From Bradyrhizobium sp. B124 (lineage in GTDB: Bacteria; Pseudomonadota; Alphaproteobacteria; Rhizobiales; Xanthobacteraceae), in contig NZ_CP152413.1 of assembly GCF_038967635.1 (NCBI RefSeq), positions 62,001 through 126,000 on the forward strand: DNA of 64,000 nucleotides, written 5' to 3'. The first letter of the stretch is position 1. Each line of letters begins with the position of its first letter. Under the pieces are notes generated by a model. The model saw only the letters and a program-made list of their open reading frames with translations. It was not told the DNA's origin and searched no databases. Shown here piece by piece: positions 1 through 9,648 of this stretch. The position numbers and the translations under genes are program-made.

Positions 1-1152
1 CTCGAGCCACAACGTCGCGCCCTTTGGGACGAGCGGATTGCAGAGGCCGGAAAATGGCGATTGGAATTTGGCCGTCTGTCGAACTGGCCGCAGACTCTGG
101 TTACTCCGATCGAGCGCTTTATGGTGCTCGGCACGACCATGCTTGGTGCGTATCTCGCGATGCACGACTCGTCAGGCTACATGGTGGGCGGATTGTTCGC
201 GTTCCTGATGCTGAGCGCGCGGGTTGCCCAGCCACTCGTTGGGATGGCGCGGTTGATCGAGGACTATGAGGAGGTCGGGGCAGCGATCGGAGAGGCAAGC
301 TCCGTGCTCAATCGGCCAGCCGAGAGCAGCGCGCGAGCGGCGGGCTTGAGACCGAAGTTCGCAGGCGAGATAGCCTTCCAGGACGTCAGCTTCACGTACC
401 TCAACACAACCGTCCCAGCGCTCGACAGGGTCAGCTTCTCGGTTCCGGCCGGTTCGACGTTAGGGATCGTCGGTCGCAGCGGATCGGGCAAGTCGACGGT
501 TACGCGCCTACTGCAGGGAATCAATCGTGATTATAAGGGATTTGTGAAGATCGATGGCGCCGACCTGCGCGATGTTGATCTGCGTCACCTTCGGCAGAGC
601 CTCGGTGTCGTCTTGCAGGAGAACTTCCTGTTTCGTGGCTCCATCAGAGATAACATTATCGCTGGTCGACCGGGCCTGACGCTGTCGGATGCTGTCTATG
701 CGGCAAGGCTCGCTGGCGCTGAGGAATTCATCGAGCGGATGCCCAATGGCTTCGAGACTTACATCGAGGAAGGATCTCCAAACCTGTCTGGCGGACAACG
801 GCAGCGGTTGGCGATCGCGCGAGCGCTCATCACGGATCCGCGCATCCTGGTGCTGGACGAAGCGACCAGTGCGCTCGATCCCGAAAGCGAAGCCGTCGTG
901 ACAGGCAACCTCGAACGGATCGCGAGCGGACGGACGATGATCATCGTTTCGCACCGGCTGTCGTCGTTGGTTGGCTGCGATCAGATTTTGGTTCTAGATC
1001 AGGGTAAGATCGTTGATTGCGGCGCGCACAATGTTTTGGTCGAGCGTTGCGCGATCTATCGACAGCTTTGGAGTCAGCAAAACCGCCATAGCGAACCGAC
1101 GCGCCAGTCCGTTACTCCGAAGCTGGTCTCGGGCGGAGCGAACGAACCATGA
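1..1152 (+). CDS. Type I secretion ABC transporter (permease/ATPase), 5' truncated by window edge
   Basis: The reading frame is open from base 1, so the gene starts upstream of the window and only its last 383 codons are visible. The first part (to about base 300) is the end of the transmembrane domain. The ATPase domain follows: Walker A GRSGSGKST near 475-501, signature LSGGQRQRLAIARAL near 790, and Walker B ILVLDEATSALD near 844-879, then the switch histidine in SHRLSS. The arrangement fits HlyB/PrtD-type exporters, which use ATP to push unfolded proteins through an inner-membrane, adaptor and TolC channel. Its stop overlaps the start of the HlyD-type adaptor by four bases (ATGA), so the two are translationally coupled. 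Whether an N-terminal C39-like domain exists cannot be seen. Confidence 0.93.
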   Translation, partial: LEPQRRALWDERIAEAGKWRLEFGRLSNWPQTLVTPIERFMVLGTTMLGAYLAMHDSSGYMVGGLFAFLMLSARVAQPLVGMARLIEDYEEVGAAIGEASSVLNRPAESSARAAGLRPKFAGEIAFQDVSFTYLNTTVPALDRVSFSVPAGSTLGIVGRSGSGKSTVTRLLQGINRDYKGFVKIDGADLRDVDLRHLRQSLGVVLQENFLFRGSIRDNIIAGRPGLTLSDAVYAARLAGAEEFIERMPNGFETYIEEGSPNLSGGQRQRLAIARALITDPRILVLDEATSALDPESEAVVTGNLERIASGRTMIIVSHRLSSLVGCDQILVLDQGKIVDCGAHNVLVERCAIYRQLWSQQNRHSEPTRQSVTPKLVSGGANEP

Positions 1153-2546
1153 GCGAAGTCCAGGCCAATTTGCTGCCACTGCCGTTCAAGTCGAAGAAGA
1201 GCGACCCGACGTTGCCGGTGATTCTTGAGTTCCAGCAACCGTCAACGGCGATCATCAACGCTCCTGTACCCCGCGCGGCCCGTGGCACGATCTGGATCGT
1301 CTCCAGCATGGTCGCTGCTCTGGTCCTTGTTGCGGGAGTATTACCTGTCGATCAGGTCATCACTGCGCGCGGCCTGGTGGTCTCGCAATCTTCCACCATC
1401 CTCGTACAGCCGCTGGAAACGGCAATCGTTCGTTCGATTGACGTAAGCGAAGGCCAGCATGTGCGGGCGGGCGATGTGCTGGCGCGTCTCGATCCGACCT
1501 TCGCCGAAGCAGATCGAATGGCCCTCGAGGGGCAGCTGAACAGCCTTGAGCCCGAACTCGCGCGTCTGCGTGCCGAGGCAGATGGCCAGCCGTTTACATA
1601 CTCCAGCAGCGATCCAAACTGGGTCCTGCAGGCTTCGATTTTCAGTCATCGCAAAGCGCAGTTCGACTCCAAGATCGAAAACTATGAGCACCGACTTCAG
1701 GAACTGAACTCCGTAATAGCGAGATCGGAATCCGATGCCGTCGGCTACCGCGAGCGCCTCGGCGTGGCTCAGAGCATCGAGGATATGCGCAAGCAGTTGG
1801 AGGCGACCCAAACCGGTAGCCGGCTGAACTCGCTGATCGCCAAGGATACACGCGTTGAAATGCAGCGGTCGCTTTCCAACGCGGTCGCTACCGGAGAGGG
1901 CGCGAAGCGCGATCAGTCGGCGCTTGCTTCGGACCGCGACGCATACGTCCGCGGCTGGAAGGCGGAAGCTTCGCAAAAGTTGCAGGAGATCAGTGTCAAG
2001 GCAGCCGACACGCGGGAGCTACTTACCAAGGCTAACCTGAGACGCAAATTGGTCGAGATCCGCGCCGGGCTCGATGCGATCGTGCAATCCGTCGCAAAGG
2101 TCTCGGTGGGTTCCGTCATGCAGTCGGGGCAGCAATTCATTACGCTCGTGCCGGCGGACGCGCCACTTGAGGTCGAGGCCAACATTGCGGGCAAAGATAA
2201 CGGCTTCGTGCATGTCAAGGATCCCGTGTCCGTCAAGTTCGACACGTTTCCATTCTCCCAGTACGGGATGGCCGAGGGAGTCGTACGTATCGTTAGCCCG
2301 GATAGCTTCAATGCTCAGGTTGAGGCGCGCAATCCTACCAGTGCCATTCCGACGACGAACCTGGAGCCGTTTTACCGCACTCGGATCAGTATTGATCGGG
2401 TGGCCCTGCACGGCGTGCCGGCCGGTTTCCAACTCACGCCAGGCATGCCCGTAACCGCCGATATTAAGGTTGGTCAGCGGACCGTGCTAACGTACATGCT
2501 CGGCCTGATGCTTCCGGTGACGCAGGAGGCGTTGCGCGAGCCGTGA
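1149..2546 (+). CDS. HlyD-family membrane fusion protein (type I secretion adaptor)
   Basis: This 465-residue protein has a short cytoplasmic N-terminus, one membrane segment at about residues 48-66, a lipoyl/barrel-sandwich half near 70-110 (including VSEGQHVRAGDVLARLDP), a long alpha-helical hairpin at about 115-300, and a C-terminal beta-barrel part. This is the usual HlyD/PrtE layout and length. The family links the inner-membrane exporter to an outer-membrane TolC-type channel. The ATG start overlaps the stop of the ABC exporter, which supports both the start choice and an operon. No TolC homologue is visible in the window. The exported substrate is not encoded next to it in any obvious way. 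Confidence 0.93.
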   Translation: MSEVQANLLPLPFKSKKSDPTLPVILEFQQPSTAIINAPVPRAARGTIWIVSSMVAALVLVAGVLPVDQVITARGLVVSQSSTILVQPLETAIVRSIDVSEGQHVRAGDVLARLDPTFAEADRMALEGQLNSLEPELARLRAEADGQPFTYSSSDPNWVLQASIFSHRKAQFDSKIENYEHRLQELNSVIARSESDAVGYRERLGVAQSIEDMRKQLEATQTGSRLNSLIAKDTRVEMQRSLSNAVATGEGAKRDQSALASDRDAYVRGWKAEASQKLQEISVKAADTRELLTKANLRRKLVEIRAGLDAIVQSVAKVSVGSVMQSGQQFITLVPADAPLEVEANIAGKDNGFVHVKDPVSVKFDTFPFSQYGMAEGVVRIVSPDSFNAQVEARNPTSAIPTTNLEPFYRTRISIDRVALHGVPAGFQLTPGMPVTADIKVGQRTVLTYMLGLMLPVTQEALREP

Positions 2547-2588
2547 GCGATTTGGCTCTGCATTGCTGACGGATGGAGCCTTCGGGAA

Positions 2589-4337
2589 ATGCTCTTTGAT
2601 CGCTTGATCGGAAAGGCGTCGCCCGAAACGGGGCTGCGCCGAGCGGTCGCTCTTATCGAGAAAGAGCGGTTTGCTGAAGCGCTGCCGCAGTTGGCCCGAA
2701 TGGCCGAAGCCGGCAGCGCGGAAGCTGCGTATCATATCGGAAGGCTTTACCTTCAAGGCGCCGGCGTACCGTTCAGTCGGACGGAGAGCGCGCGCTGGTT
2801 GGAACGCGCGGCGTTGAATGGCAATGTCGAAGCGCAGTCCCTGCTGGCATCACTCATGCTCCAGGGGCTCGGCTCGCAAGCGCGAGAAGACCACGGCGAC
2901 GCCGCAGCGCGACTATTTTCGCAGGACAGCACGGCAACGCCAGATTTCGATGCTGCGCTGAAATGGGCTCGCATGGCGGCTGACGCCGGGTCTCCTGACG
3001 GGCAGGCTCTGCTCGCTTACATTCTGACCTATGGTCCGCCACCGCTCAGAGACCAGATACAGGCGAGAGAATGGTATCGCCGGTCCGCCGCCTCAGGCTG
3101 CGCCCAAGGACAGTTGGGATTTGCGTTGTCGCTCGCTGGAGACCCGAACCGGGCCGCTCACAAGGACGAGGTCGTCGAAAACATGCGAGCAGCGGCGGCC
3201 GCTGAAATTCCTACGGCTGTCTTTATGCTGGGTGTGCTCACCGAAGGAGGGATCAGCGGCAAACACGATCCGACAGCAACCGCCGAACTTTACCGCAAAG
3301 CTGCTGAGCTGGGACACCGCGGTGCGCAGATAAAATGGGGGATGATGCTGATTGAAGGTAAAGTCGTTGCCAGGGATTTGGTGTTGGGCGAGACTTGGCT
3401 TCGTCGTGCTGCCCTGGCGGGGGATGCTCGTGCTGCGGAACTGGTCGGCAACCTTTATGCCAAGGGCGGAGCATTGCCGCCGAATTATTTGGAAGCGGCA
3501 AATTGGTATCGTCGAGCGGCGGAGGGTGGCAACGCGGCGGCTGCTCGGGCGTTGAGTTCGTTCTACATGACCGGAGCCGGAGTACCTCAGGACAACCATG
3601 AAGCGGCCCGCTGGTTGCGTATCGCTGCCGAGGCCGGAAATCTGGATGCTCAGGTCGACGTCGGAAATGACTTGCTGGAACGAGCGGCCAGTGAAGAGGA
3701 ACGTCCGCCGGTCGCGGATTGGTTCATGCAGACAGCGCAGCGCGGCAATCTCGTCGCCGCGTTCAATCTTGGCGTTTGTCTTCTCCAGGGCATAGGCGTC
3801 GAGCGCAACGAACAGCAGGCGGCGGTCTGGTTGCGGCGTGCGGCGGACGGAGTTCCAGAGGCGCAGTATATGGTCGGTCGTCTTGTTGCCGATGGGCGTG
3901 GTGTGCCGGCCGATCCGAAAGCGGCACGGGGCTGGTTTGCGCGCGCGGCGGAGGGAGGGATCACCGATGCGCAGGTTGCTCTGGCCGAGATGCTTGTGAA
4001 CGGTCGCGGGGGCCCGCAGGACGCTCCTGCCGCGCTCAAATTATGCGAACAGGCCGCCGCCAACGGACACGCCGGGGCAATGTTTGCGCTCGGTGCGATA
4101 TATAGCGGCGGCCACGCCATTCCCGTCGATCGAGCCAAAGCCGAGCATTGGTTTCGGGCGGCCGCAGAACGCGGTCATGGTCAAGCTCAACTCATGCTCG
4201 GGCGCTATCTGCGAAGCGGGGCCGCGGGGCACAGCGACCTCAAGCAAGCGAGCCACTGGTTGGAGATGGCTGCCGCTCAAGGCATTGCCGACGCAGACGC
4301 AGAACTGGCGGAACTGACAAGAACTGCGTCAAGATGA
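2589..4337 (+). CDS. Sel1-repeat (SLR/TPR-like) protein
   Basis: The 582-residue protein is almost entirely Sel1-like repeats of about 36 residues, with recurrent A..G...A...L...Y..G.GV..D...A..W...AA..G cores, for example MVGRLVADGRGVPADPKAA. Sel1 repeats form alpha-helical solenoids that act as protein-protein scaffolds. No signal peptide or membrane segment is evident, although the first residues (MLFDRLIGKAS) are short and uncharged. It lies 42 bases after the HlyD gene on the same strand, so it probably belongs to the same transcript and may support assembly or regulation of the secretion apparatus. That role is inference from position only. The start is the ATG at 2589, as the frame has no better start nearby. 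Confidence 0.88.
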   Translation: MLFDRLIGKASPETGLRRAVALIEKERFAEALPQLARMAEAGSAEAAYHIGRLYLQGAGVPFSRTESARWLERAALNGNVEAQSLLASLMLQGLGSQAREDHGDAAARLFSQDSTATPDFDAALKWARMAADAGSPDGQALLAYILTYGPPPLRDQIQAREWYRRSAASGCAQGQLGFALSLAGDPNRAAHKDEVVENMRAAAAAEIPTAVFMLGVLTEGGISGKHDPTATAELYRKAAELGHRGAQIKWGMMLIEGKVVARDLVLGETWLRRAALAGDARAAELVGNLYAKGGALPPNYLEAANWYRRAAEGGNAAAARALSSFYMTGAGVPQDNHEAARWLRIAAEAGNLDAQVDVGNDLLERAASEEERPPVADWFMQTAQRGNLVAAFNLGVCLLQGIGVERNEQQAAVWLRRAADGVPEAQYMVGRLVADGRGVPADPKAARGWFARAAEGGITDAQVALAEMLVNGRGGPQDAPAALKLCEQAAANGHAGAMFALGAIYSGGHAIPVDRAKAEHWFRAAAERGHGQAQLMLGRYLRSGAAGHSDLKQASHWLEMAAAQGIADADAELAELTRTASR

Positions 4338-4656
4338 TGTTACGCTCGCGCCGGTCGTAAAGTTCGATCATATCCAGGCTGGATCCCGCGGAAAAGCAAT
4401 GGTTGGCAGCGGTTTATCCTCGAGGTCGAAAAGGGCATCGGTTGCGACTGAACACCGACTTGCACCAAGCGCGGGCTTATCCTTGAAGGGGGACGCCGAA
4501 ATAAAGCATTCTGCGGTATTCACTAACGCTATTTCATTCAGCGGAAAGCGCATTATCGCGCAGCGCGCGTTGGCGTAGTATAAAATACAGATTAGACAAG
4601 AGATCAGACCTTGCATCTGATGCGGTAGTTCGGCTCAAAAAGTGTGGGAGTGCTCG
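4338..4656. other. Intergenic region before the FkbM gene
   Basis: About 320 bases without a convincing gene. It is more AT-rich near 4500-4620 than its surroundings, as expected for a promoter of the downstream methyltransferase gene. A GGGAG ribosome-binding site lies at 4646-4650. No clear terminator hairpin is seen. Confidence 0.5.
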
Positions 4657-5598
4657 ATGGAGCGAGTAGCTGCAAGACACCTGCACTGGATTGGCTTTCT
4701 TCAACTTTCCAAGTCAGACGGCGTAGTCGTTCACGAAGGCAGAAATAGCCGCGGCACTTACTGGATCGATGGAAAAGTCCTACGTGTGCTGTGGGAGCGG
4801 TTCGGATCTGACAGCTTCACGAAGGTCGGTGAGGTGTGGGTGGACCAGAGGCTGCTCGATCAGACGATGCGAATTCAAGACATCAAAGTTGTCGACGCGT
4901 TTGGTGCTCGTTACCTGGCGAACCGGATCAGCGTAATTGTGCCTGAAGCAGGCGCTGAGATTGAACTGCGTCTATGTACGAGCGACCTGCTTGCATTCCG
5001 CCAGATATTCATCGATTCCGAATACAGCTTGAAAGATCTACCCGCATCGGCGTCTACTATCATTGATCTTGGAGCCAATATTGGCTTAGCGACACTTTAT
5101 TTTGTAGCGCGCTATCCGCGGGCCACAGTGTTGGCAGTCGAGCCAGAATTGGAGAACTTCAGGCTTCTCGTACGCAACACGCAGATACTCGGTACCCGCG
5201 TTCATCGCTGTCAAGCCGCTGCATGGACACATGATGGACACGTCTGTTTGCGGACCGAAGACGAAACAAACTCTCCACTCGATTCATGGGGTGTCCAGGT
5301 CACCACCACACCACGACCCAGCGACAAGCAAGTGCCGTGCTACCGGCTCTCCACGCTGATCGAAATTGCCGGTTTCTCGCATGTTGACATTCTCAAGATT
5401 GATATTGAGGGCGCTGAACTCGAATTGTTTGCGCAGGCAGCAGATGATTGTCTGGCAAGAATTCAAGCGATCATTATTGAGACGCATGATAGATTTCGGC
5501 CTGGCAGTGAAGCCACGGTTCGCCGCGCGTTGGCCCCCTTTTTTGATGAGCGCCAAGGCCGAGGTGAGAATCTTCTTTTCGTACGGAAGGCGGCGTGA
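4657..5598 (+). CDS. FkbM-family SAM-dependent methyltransferase
   Basis: The 313-residue protein has the FkbM hallmarks: the AdoMet-binding loop IIDLGANIGLATLYF at about 135-149, an acidic strand end at AVEPELENF, and the DILKIDIEGAELELF motif near residue 250. FkbM proteins O-methylate sugars or polyketides, often in glycan loci. The N-terminal 110 residues look like a separate domain that I cannot name. ATG 4657 is preferred over a GTG 15 bases upstream because GGGAG lies six bases before the ATG. It follows the secretion genes on the same strand after a gap of about 320 bases, so it may have its own promoter. The substrate is unknown. Confidence 0.88.
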   Translation: MERVAARHLHWIGFLQLSKSDGVVVHEGRNSRGTYWIDGKVLRVLWERFGSDSFTKVGEVWVDQRLLDQTMRIQDIKVVDAFGARYLANRISVIVPEAGAEIELRLCTSDLLAFRQIFIDSEYSLKDLPASASTIIDLGANIGLATLYFVARYPRATVLAVEPELENFRLLVRNTQILGTRVHRCQAAAWTHDGHVCLRTEDETNSPLDSWGVQVTTTPRPSDKQVPCYRLSTLIEIAGFSHVDILKIDIEGAELELFAQAADDCLARIQAIIIETHDRFRPGSEATVRRALAPFFDERQGRGENLLFVRKAA

Positions 5599-5705
5599 TG
5601 GCTTTCACAGCGTTCGTGACGCGCTACGTAGATAAGCCGCTAATCTCGTTCTAACGGAATCATTTGTTTCAATAAGCCGCTTTCCTTCACATCGGCAGGT
5701 CAAGG

Positions 5706-6500
5706 TCAGCTTAGAAGCTCTTGAAGCCGATCGGGCAAGGCTGGCGAAGCCTGCAGTTTTTTGCAGCTGTCCTTCCAAGCCTCTAGATATTGCTCGAGGG
5801 GGATAGCGCTGCGGCTATCCCATCGGTTTAGCGCGCCGAGTGCTTCCATGGTGGCCGGGTTGCGCTCGTATTCTTCGAGGATGAATAGCGATGCCGCTTG
5901 TGCAAACGCGTTGAGGCAGGGGTCTGCCTCCAACGCGGCACGATGCTGCCTGAACCAGGCGTTGAGATTCTTTGAATTACCTTGTTCAGCCGCCAATTTT
6001 CCGTAGCGCTCGACAGCATTTTGTCGATAGACCGCAACGGCGGCGCCAAAACCACTATCATCCTTGAACGGAGGATCGCGAGACCAGTTGTCCGCCAACA
6101 GGGAGAGGCCTCGCAACGTAAACGCTTCTACCAGGGCCTCCTCCAGCCATTGGCTGGGTGCTGCAGGCTTAGCATCCGGCCGCCATGAGTTGGATGTAAC
6201 GTGTCCCAACTCGTGACCAAACTGATAGGCGAGCCTCGACCAATCCCGTTCCCCAATGTCGACGACAATCCAGGCAAGGTCGGTTGAGTCGTTGTGAAGC
6301 CAGACCGCGGGAGGGCCGCTGGTGCGTTCCTCAACGCGAAGGCGGTTGGGTTGGTCGTTTGAAACAAGGCGGAAACCATCAAGGCAAGCAGCACGCATCC
6401 GCTCAACGACCTGCAGAGCCGCATGCGGGATCATGCGACCCCAGTCGCCGGCGAGTTCGATTGGAGCGGTGCGGAGATCCGCTAGATAACCCGAAGACAT
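5706..6500 (-). CDS. Zincin-like putative metallopeptidase, uncharacterised
   Basis: A 264-residue protein with HELGH at residues 96-100, matching the HExxH zinc-binding helix. Downstream acidic residues in QWLEEALVEAF (120-126) could supply the third ligand, as in gluzincins. No signal peptide or membrane segment is visible, so it is probably cytoplasmic. No family name is recognised beyond the zincin motif. The start ATG at 6500 has a poor ribosome-binding site. An internal ATG at 6434 (MIPHAAL) is an alternative and keeps the metal site. The gene points away from the FkbM gene on its left and stands alone. Confidence 0.75.
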   Translation of the reverse strand: MSSGYLADLRTAPIELAGDWGRMIPHAALQVVERMRAACLDGFRLVSNDQPNRLRVEERTSGPPAVWLHNDSTDLAWIVVDIGERDWSRLAYQFGHELGHVTSNSWRPDAKPAAPSQWLEEALVEAFTLRGLSLLADNWSRDPPFKDDSGFGAAVAVYRQNAVERYGKLAAEQGNSKNLNAWFRQHRAALEADPCLNAFAQAASLFILEEYERNPATMEALGALNRWDSRSAIPLEQYLEAWKDSCKKLQASPALPDRLQELLS

Positions 6501-6842
6501 GCAGCATTATCCTTCCGACGATCAAAAATTGAGCCTTATGCTAATTACACAATGTTATTGTGATCAGAGCAATCCGCATGTCGTCCCTTTTTGTGCGGCG
6601 GCTAGCCAGCAGCTGTGCGTGTACATCCCGCTTCAACGAATACTTCGTTGGTTTATCTCTGCAACGGCTTCTTCGCAAAGGTCAGACGGAGAAGCTATTC
6701 CCGTACTTCCCCAAACTATCGTTCTGAAGCTATTGGAGGCTGAGGCTGTACGCACGACTTGCTAAGTCCAGCTCTGGCGAAAAATGGTGGGACATGATGC
6801 CGGAAGGTAGTCTTGGATCCAGAGCCGTGGGTTTCTTGCAAA
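6501..6842. other. Intergenic region between zincin gene and recombination operon
   Basis: About 340 bases with no gene I can support on either strand. The first 100 bases are AT-rich (TTATGCTAATTACACAATG) and could hold the promoter of the zincin-like gene, which reads leftward. No IS end or attachment site was recognised. Confidence 0.4.
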
Positions 6843-7397
6843 TCACGGCAAGCGACACTTCTTGATCTCCCTTATGAGCAGCAGTCGTCGGGATTGCGCT
6901 GCATTGAGCAGGCCCTCGAACAAGACAAAGGCCTCGCGCGCCTGGATGTAGACATCGGTGTTGATGGAATGCTGGTCGAAACCGTACGACGCGAGACGCG
7001 CCTCGATTTCGGTTGTGGCAACAGGATCGAGCCGCCAACTCAGCGCGTTTTGTCTGGTGTAGCGCTCGGCCTCGTCTTCGAACTCAGGCGCGATCCCGGT
7101 CATGTCGATATGGCGTAAGGCGGCCTCAATCGCCTTTTGCCGATAGGTCGCGAGCAGACGGTGGCGCAGGACGCGGTAACGCTGGATCTCCCAAGAGAGT
7201 TCTACGACGTCGATCGCGAGCAGCCACTCGACGGCAGAATGCGGCGCCAAATCAGCGAAGATCGCTGCGCGGAGCGCGTGATAATGGTCTAGGCGTTCAC
7301 CAGGGAGCAGAAGGGGAGGTGGGGCAAACACCTCAAGCGCGACCGGCAACGTTGTTGTTGCGGGCAACTCATGCGCAGTTTGAAATGGTCCATTCAT
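6843..7397 (-). CDS. Conserved-looking hypothetical protein, third gene of recombination operon
   Basis: A 184-residue, mostly helical protein with no domain I can name and no membrane segment. It is rich in charged helices, such as [13 protein letters not shown] and [12 protein letters not shown]. Its ATG overlaps the stop of the ERF/HNH gene as ATGA (7394-7397), and GGAGG lies about ten bases upstream, so it is translationally coupled to that gene. The position as third cistron after a YqaJ exonuclease and an ERF annealing protein suggests an accessory role in DNA recombination or replication, but that is inference from neighbourhood alone. Confidence 0.75.
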   Translation of the reverse strand: MNGPFQTAHELPATTTLPVALEVFAPPPLLLPGERLDHYHALRAAIFADLAPHSAVEWLLAIDVVELSWEIQRYRVLRHRLLATYRQKAIEAALRHIDMTGIAPEFEDEAERYTRQNALSWRLDPVATTEIEARLASYGFDQHSINTDVYIQAREAFVLFEGLLNAAQSRRLLLIREIKKCRLP

Positions 7398-8566
7398 CGC
7401 GAGGGAACCTCCGGCTCAAAGCGGGAGGGAGCGGCCGTGCCGACCATGGCCGCGCTGATCGGGCTGTGGATCGGGCTTGCCGTCCACAAGTCATGGGCCA
7501 GCCGCAAGGGATCAATCTTCAAGGCCGCCCACCAGGCCCGTTCGTTGCCGTGTCGATGCAGCTCGTGGTGATGGGCGCGACACAACGGAACGGTGTACTC
7601 GTCGCTGACCTTGCGGCCGAGAGCCCTGGGTTGGGCGAACTTCAAATGGTGGGCATCGGTAGGCGATTGCCGGCAAATGAGGCAGCATTGTTCTCGGACA
7701 AACATGAGGTGCGCCTTGCTGCGCCTGCGGGGCAACTCCTTGGGATGCGCCAATCCGGCCGCAGGCGCATCTGTCAGGGGGGCCGGTACCGCGGCATCCG
7801 TGGCTGCGTAAGGCTGCGGGGGCTGCTCTGGCGCTTGGTCTAAGGCGGGTGCCTGTTCGACCATCCCGGCTTCGTCGGATTCCTGAAGCTTGGTCAGATA
7901 GGCGACCTCGACGAGCTGGGCGTCCGGCTCCAAGAGGGTGTTCTTGAGCGGAAGGCTGACCTTTGCCCAGGCGAGTAGGTCATCGCCGGGAGGCAGGACC
8001 GCGAGCTGGCTCAACAGCCGCACCCGAAGCTCGGCCGACCGTGTTGGATCCAGCATCGGCGCGCGGTTGAGAACGCCCTTGGAGGGGCGGGCCTTCGCGC
8101 CAGCGGGTGCTTGCGGCGCCGCGGCCGGCGGGCCCGCCACCGCGTCGGGGGCGTCGAGATCATCCTCGCCGGCAATTCCGACCAGGGCGAAGAGGGCATA
8201 GCGGCGCGCATAAGTGAGCGCCGCTCCCATGCGGTGCGGCGCCTCGACGTCTTTGACGGTGCAGACCGGCAAGTCCGAGCAAATCCATTCCCCGGAGGCA
8301 TGAGCGAGCAGGGTGGTGAGGTGGATGTGGCCCGTAGTAGTCTCGATTCGGGTAGTCTGTATGGTCGCGATCTCCTGCCGGCTTAGGGTCTTGCGCACGA
8401 TGTCGAGGCCTGCGGCGAGCGACGCGTAGCGGAAGGTCCGATCGTCATCGCGCAGGAAGGGCGAGCGGATTATGGCGATCAGGGTCTTTTCCGGGTTGGT
8501 CAGTTCGGCCTGCGCTCTGGCGAGCGCGGCTGCGATCGTGCCGATATGCTCACTTGCCTGATGCAT
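7394..8566 (-). CDS. ERF-family single-strand annealing protein with C-terminal HNH-like domain
   Basis: The protein has 390 residues from ATG 8566. The N-terminal half is an ERF-superfamily annealing domain, with the diagnostic [17 protein letters not shown] and GEDD at about 114-136. A proline/alanine-rich linker follows, then a C-terminal zinc/HNH-like module at about 294-345: CLIC, DAHH, and [18 protein letters not shown] proteins anneal single strands during phage recombination. The C-terminal module resembles Ref/DUF968-type nucleases. ATG 8566 was chosen because GGTGGAG lies upstream and the gene then overlaps the YqaJ gene by 17 bases. A longer in-frame start at 8656 would lie deep in the upstream gene. 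Being cytoplasmic, it probably loads on ends resected by YqaJ. Confidence 0.85.
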   Translation of the reverse strand: MHQASEHIGTIAAALARAQAELTNPEKTLIAIIRSPFLRDDDRTFRYASLAAGLDIVRKTLSRQEIATIQTTRIETTTGHIHLTTLLAHASGEWICSDLPVCTVKDVEAPHRMGAALTYARRYALFALVGIAGEDDLDAPDAVAGPPAAAPQAPAGAKARPSKGVLNRAPMLDPTRSAELRVRLLSQLAVLPPGDDLLAWAKVSLPLKNTLLEPDAQLVEVAYLTKLQESDEAGMVEQAPALDQAPEQPPQPYAATDAAVPAPLTDAPAAGLAHPKELPRRRSKAHLMFVREQCCLICRQSPTDAHHLKFAQPRALGRKVSDEYTVPLCRAHHHELHRHGNERAWWAALKIDPLRLAHDLWTASPIHSPISAAMVGTAAPSRFEPEVPSR

Positions 8567-9413
8567 CGACGATCTCCACCTCGAGCGAGCCAAAGCTGAT
8601 GGCGCCGGATTTCGCCCGCTTGGCACGAATGCCGCAGCCGAACGCTTCCTTGGCATCCTCCGGCACCAGCTTTTTCAATTCGGCCTTCGCCCGTTCGTGG
8701 TCGCCGTGTGCGACGAGGGTGCGGAGGTAACTCGCTGCACATTCGGCCCACAGGTTGGAGGCGGTCATGTCCACGACCTTGACGGCCGCTAGCCGCGGGC
8801 GCGGCGCCTCGCTCCCGAAAAGGACCGGCGGCTCGCCGGTTCGCACGCAGCGCCAGAACTTCTTCTCCGCGGTCAGCAGAAGGTGCTGGTAGAGCGGGTC
8901 GGCATGCACGATAATCTCGATCCATTTGCCGCCTCCGGTGATCACCGAGAGCACCGCCGACCTTGCCGCAATCACCCACATGTTGTGCTGCAGCTGCGCC
9001 ATGTGCTTTTCGGCTGCTGCTTCCTCACTAAAGGCCCATGGCAGCATGAACTTTGCTTCGAACACCGCGCCGGTCTGTTCGACGATACCGTCGAGCGTTG
9101 CCGCCATCCATGCATGGACGGGGTGACGCACGCGCTTCTGGATGTCTTTGATGGTTTGGCCACTGTTGCGCTGATACCAGCCGCGATTGAGTTCTTCCGT
9201 GGCGGTGCCGAGCTGGACGATAAGATTGTTGGACAAGTCTTCCGGCTCGCTCTCGCCGCGTTTTTGGCGCCATAGGCGGATCAGATCCGCCTCATCATTG
9301 CCCATGATGACACGGGCATCCGAGCCGCCAATGAAATGACGACGATCAGCAGGGTTGAACTTGACGAGCTGAAATCGTGGCTCTGTTGCGCCACCGGTCG
9401 GAATAGCACTCAC
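8550..9413 (-). CDS. YqaJ-family viral recombinase/exonuclease
   Basis: A 287-residue protein with the YqaJ/lambda-exonuclease fold signatures: IGGSDA at 28-33, an ATLDG aspartate at 108, and FEAKF at 118-122, giving the PD-(D/E)xK spacing D108, E119, K121. A conserved glutamine helix (AQLQHNMWV) follows. The family resects double-stranded ends 5' to 3' to make a single-stranded tail for a partner annealing protein, here the overlapping ERF gene. The GTG start at 9413 has GGGAG seven bases upstream. It is first of a three-gene minus-strand operon (9413 to 6843) with coupled junctions. The source is probably a prophage or integrated element. Confidence 0.87.
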   Translation of the reverse strand: MSAIPTGGATEPRFQLVKFNPADRRHFIGGSDARVIMGNDEADLIRLWRQKRGESEPEDLSNNLIVQLGTATEELNRGWYQRNSGQTIKDIQKRVRHPVHAWMAATLDGIVEQTGAVFEAKFMLPWAFSEEAAAEKHMAQLQHNMWVIAARSAVLSVITGGGKWIEIIVHADPLYQHLLLTAEKKFWRCVRTGEPPVLFGSEAPRPRLAAVKVVDMTASNLWAECAASYLRTLVAHGDHERAKAELKKLVPEDAKEAFGCGIRAKRAKSGAISFGSLEVEIVDASGK

Positions 9414-9648
9414 CGGTATCTCCCGTTATGAACAGCGCGGCGATGGTTGCCGCACTGCGCAAACCCCGCGGGATGCGAGGTGAGATAACGGGGCCGTTTC
9501 TGCGCCCGGTCGACTCAGTAACGCTCCGTTTGCCGCGGAACGCCAGTCCTTTCTGCAGCAACAATCTTGCTCTTTTGCCAGCCAGAGCTTGATGCGGATA
9601 GCGAACGGAGCAAGGTGGCGAGCGTGATGGCAACGCGGAGAATAGGGC

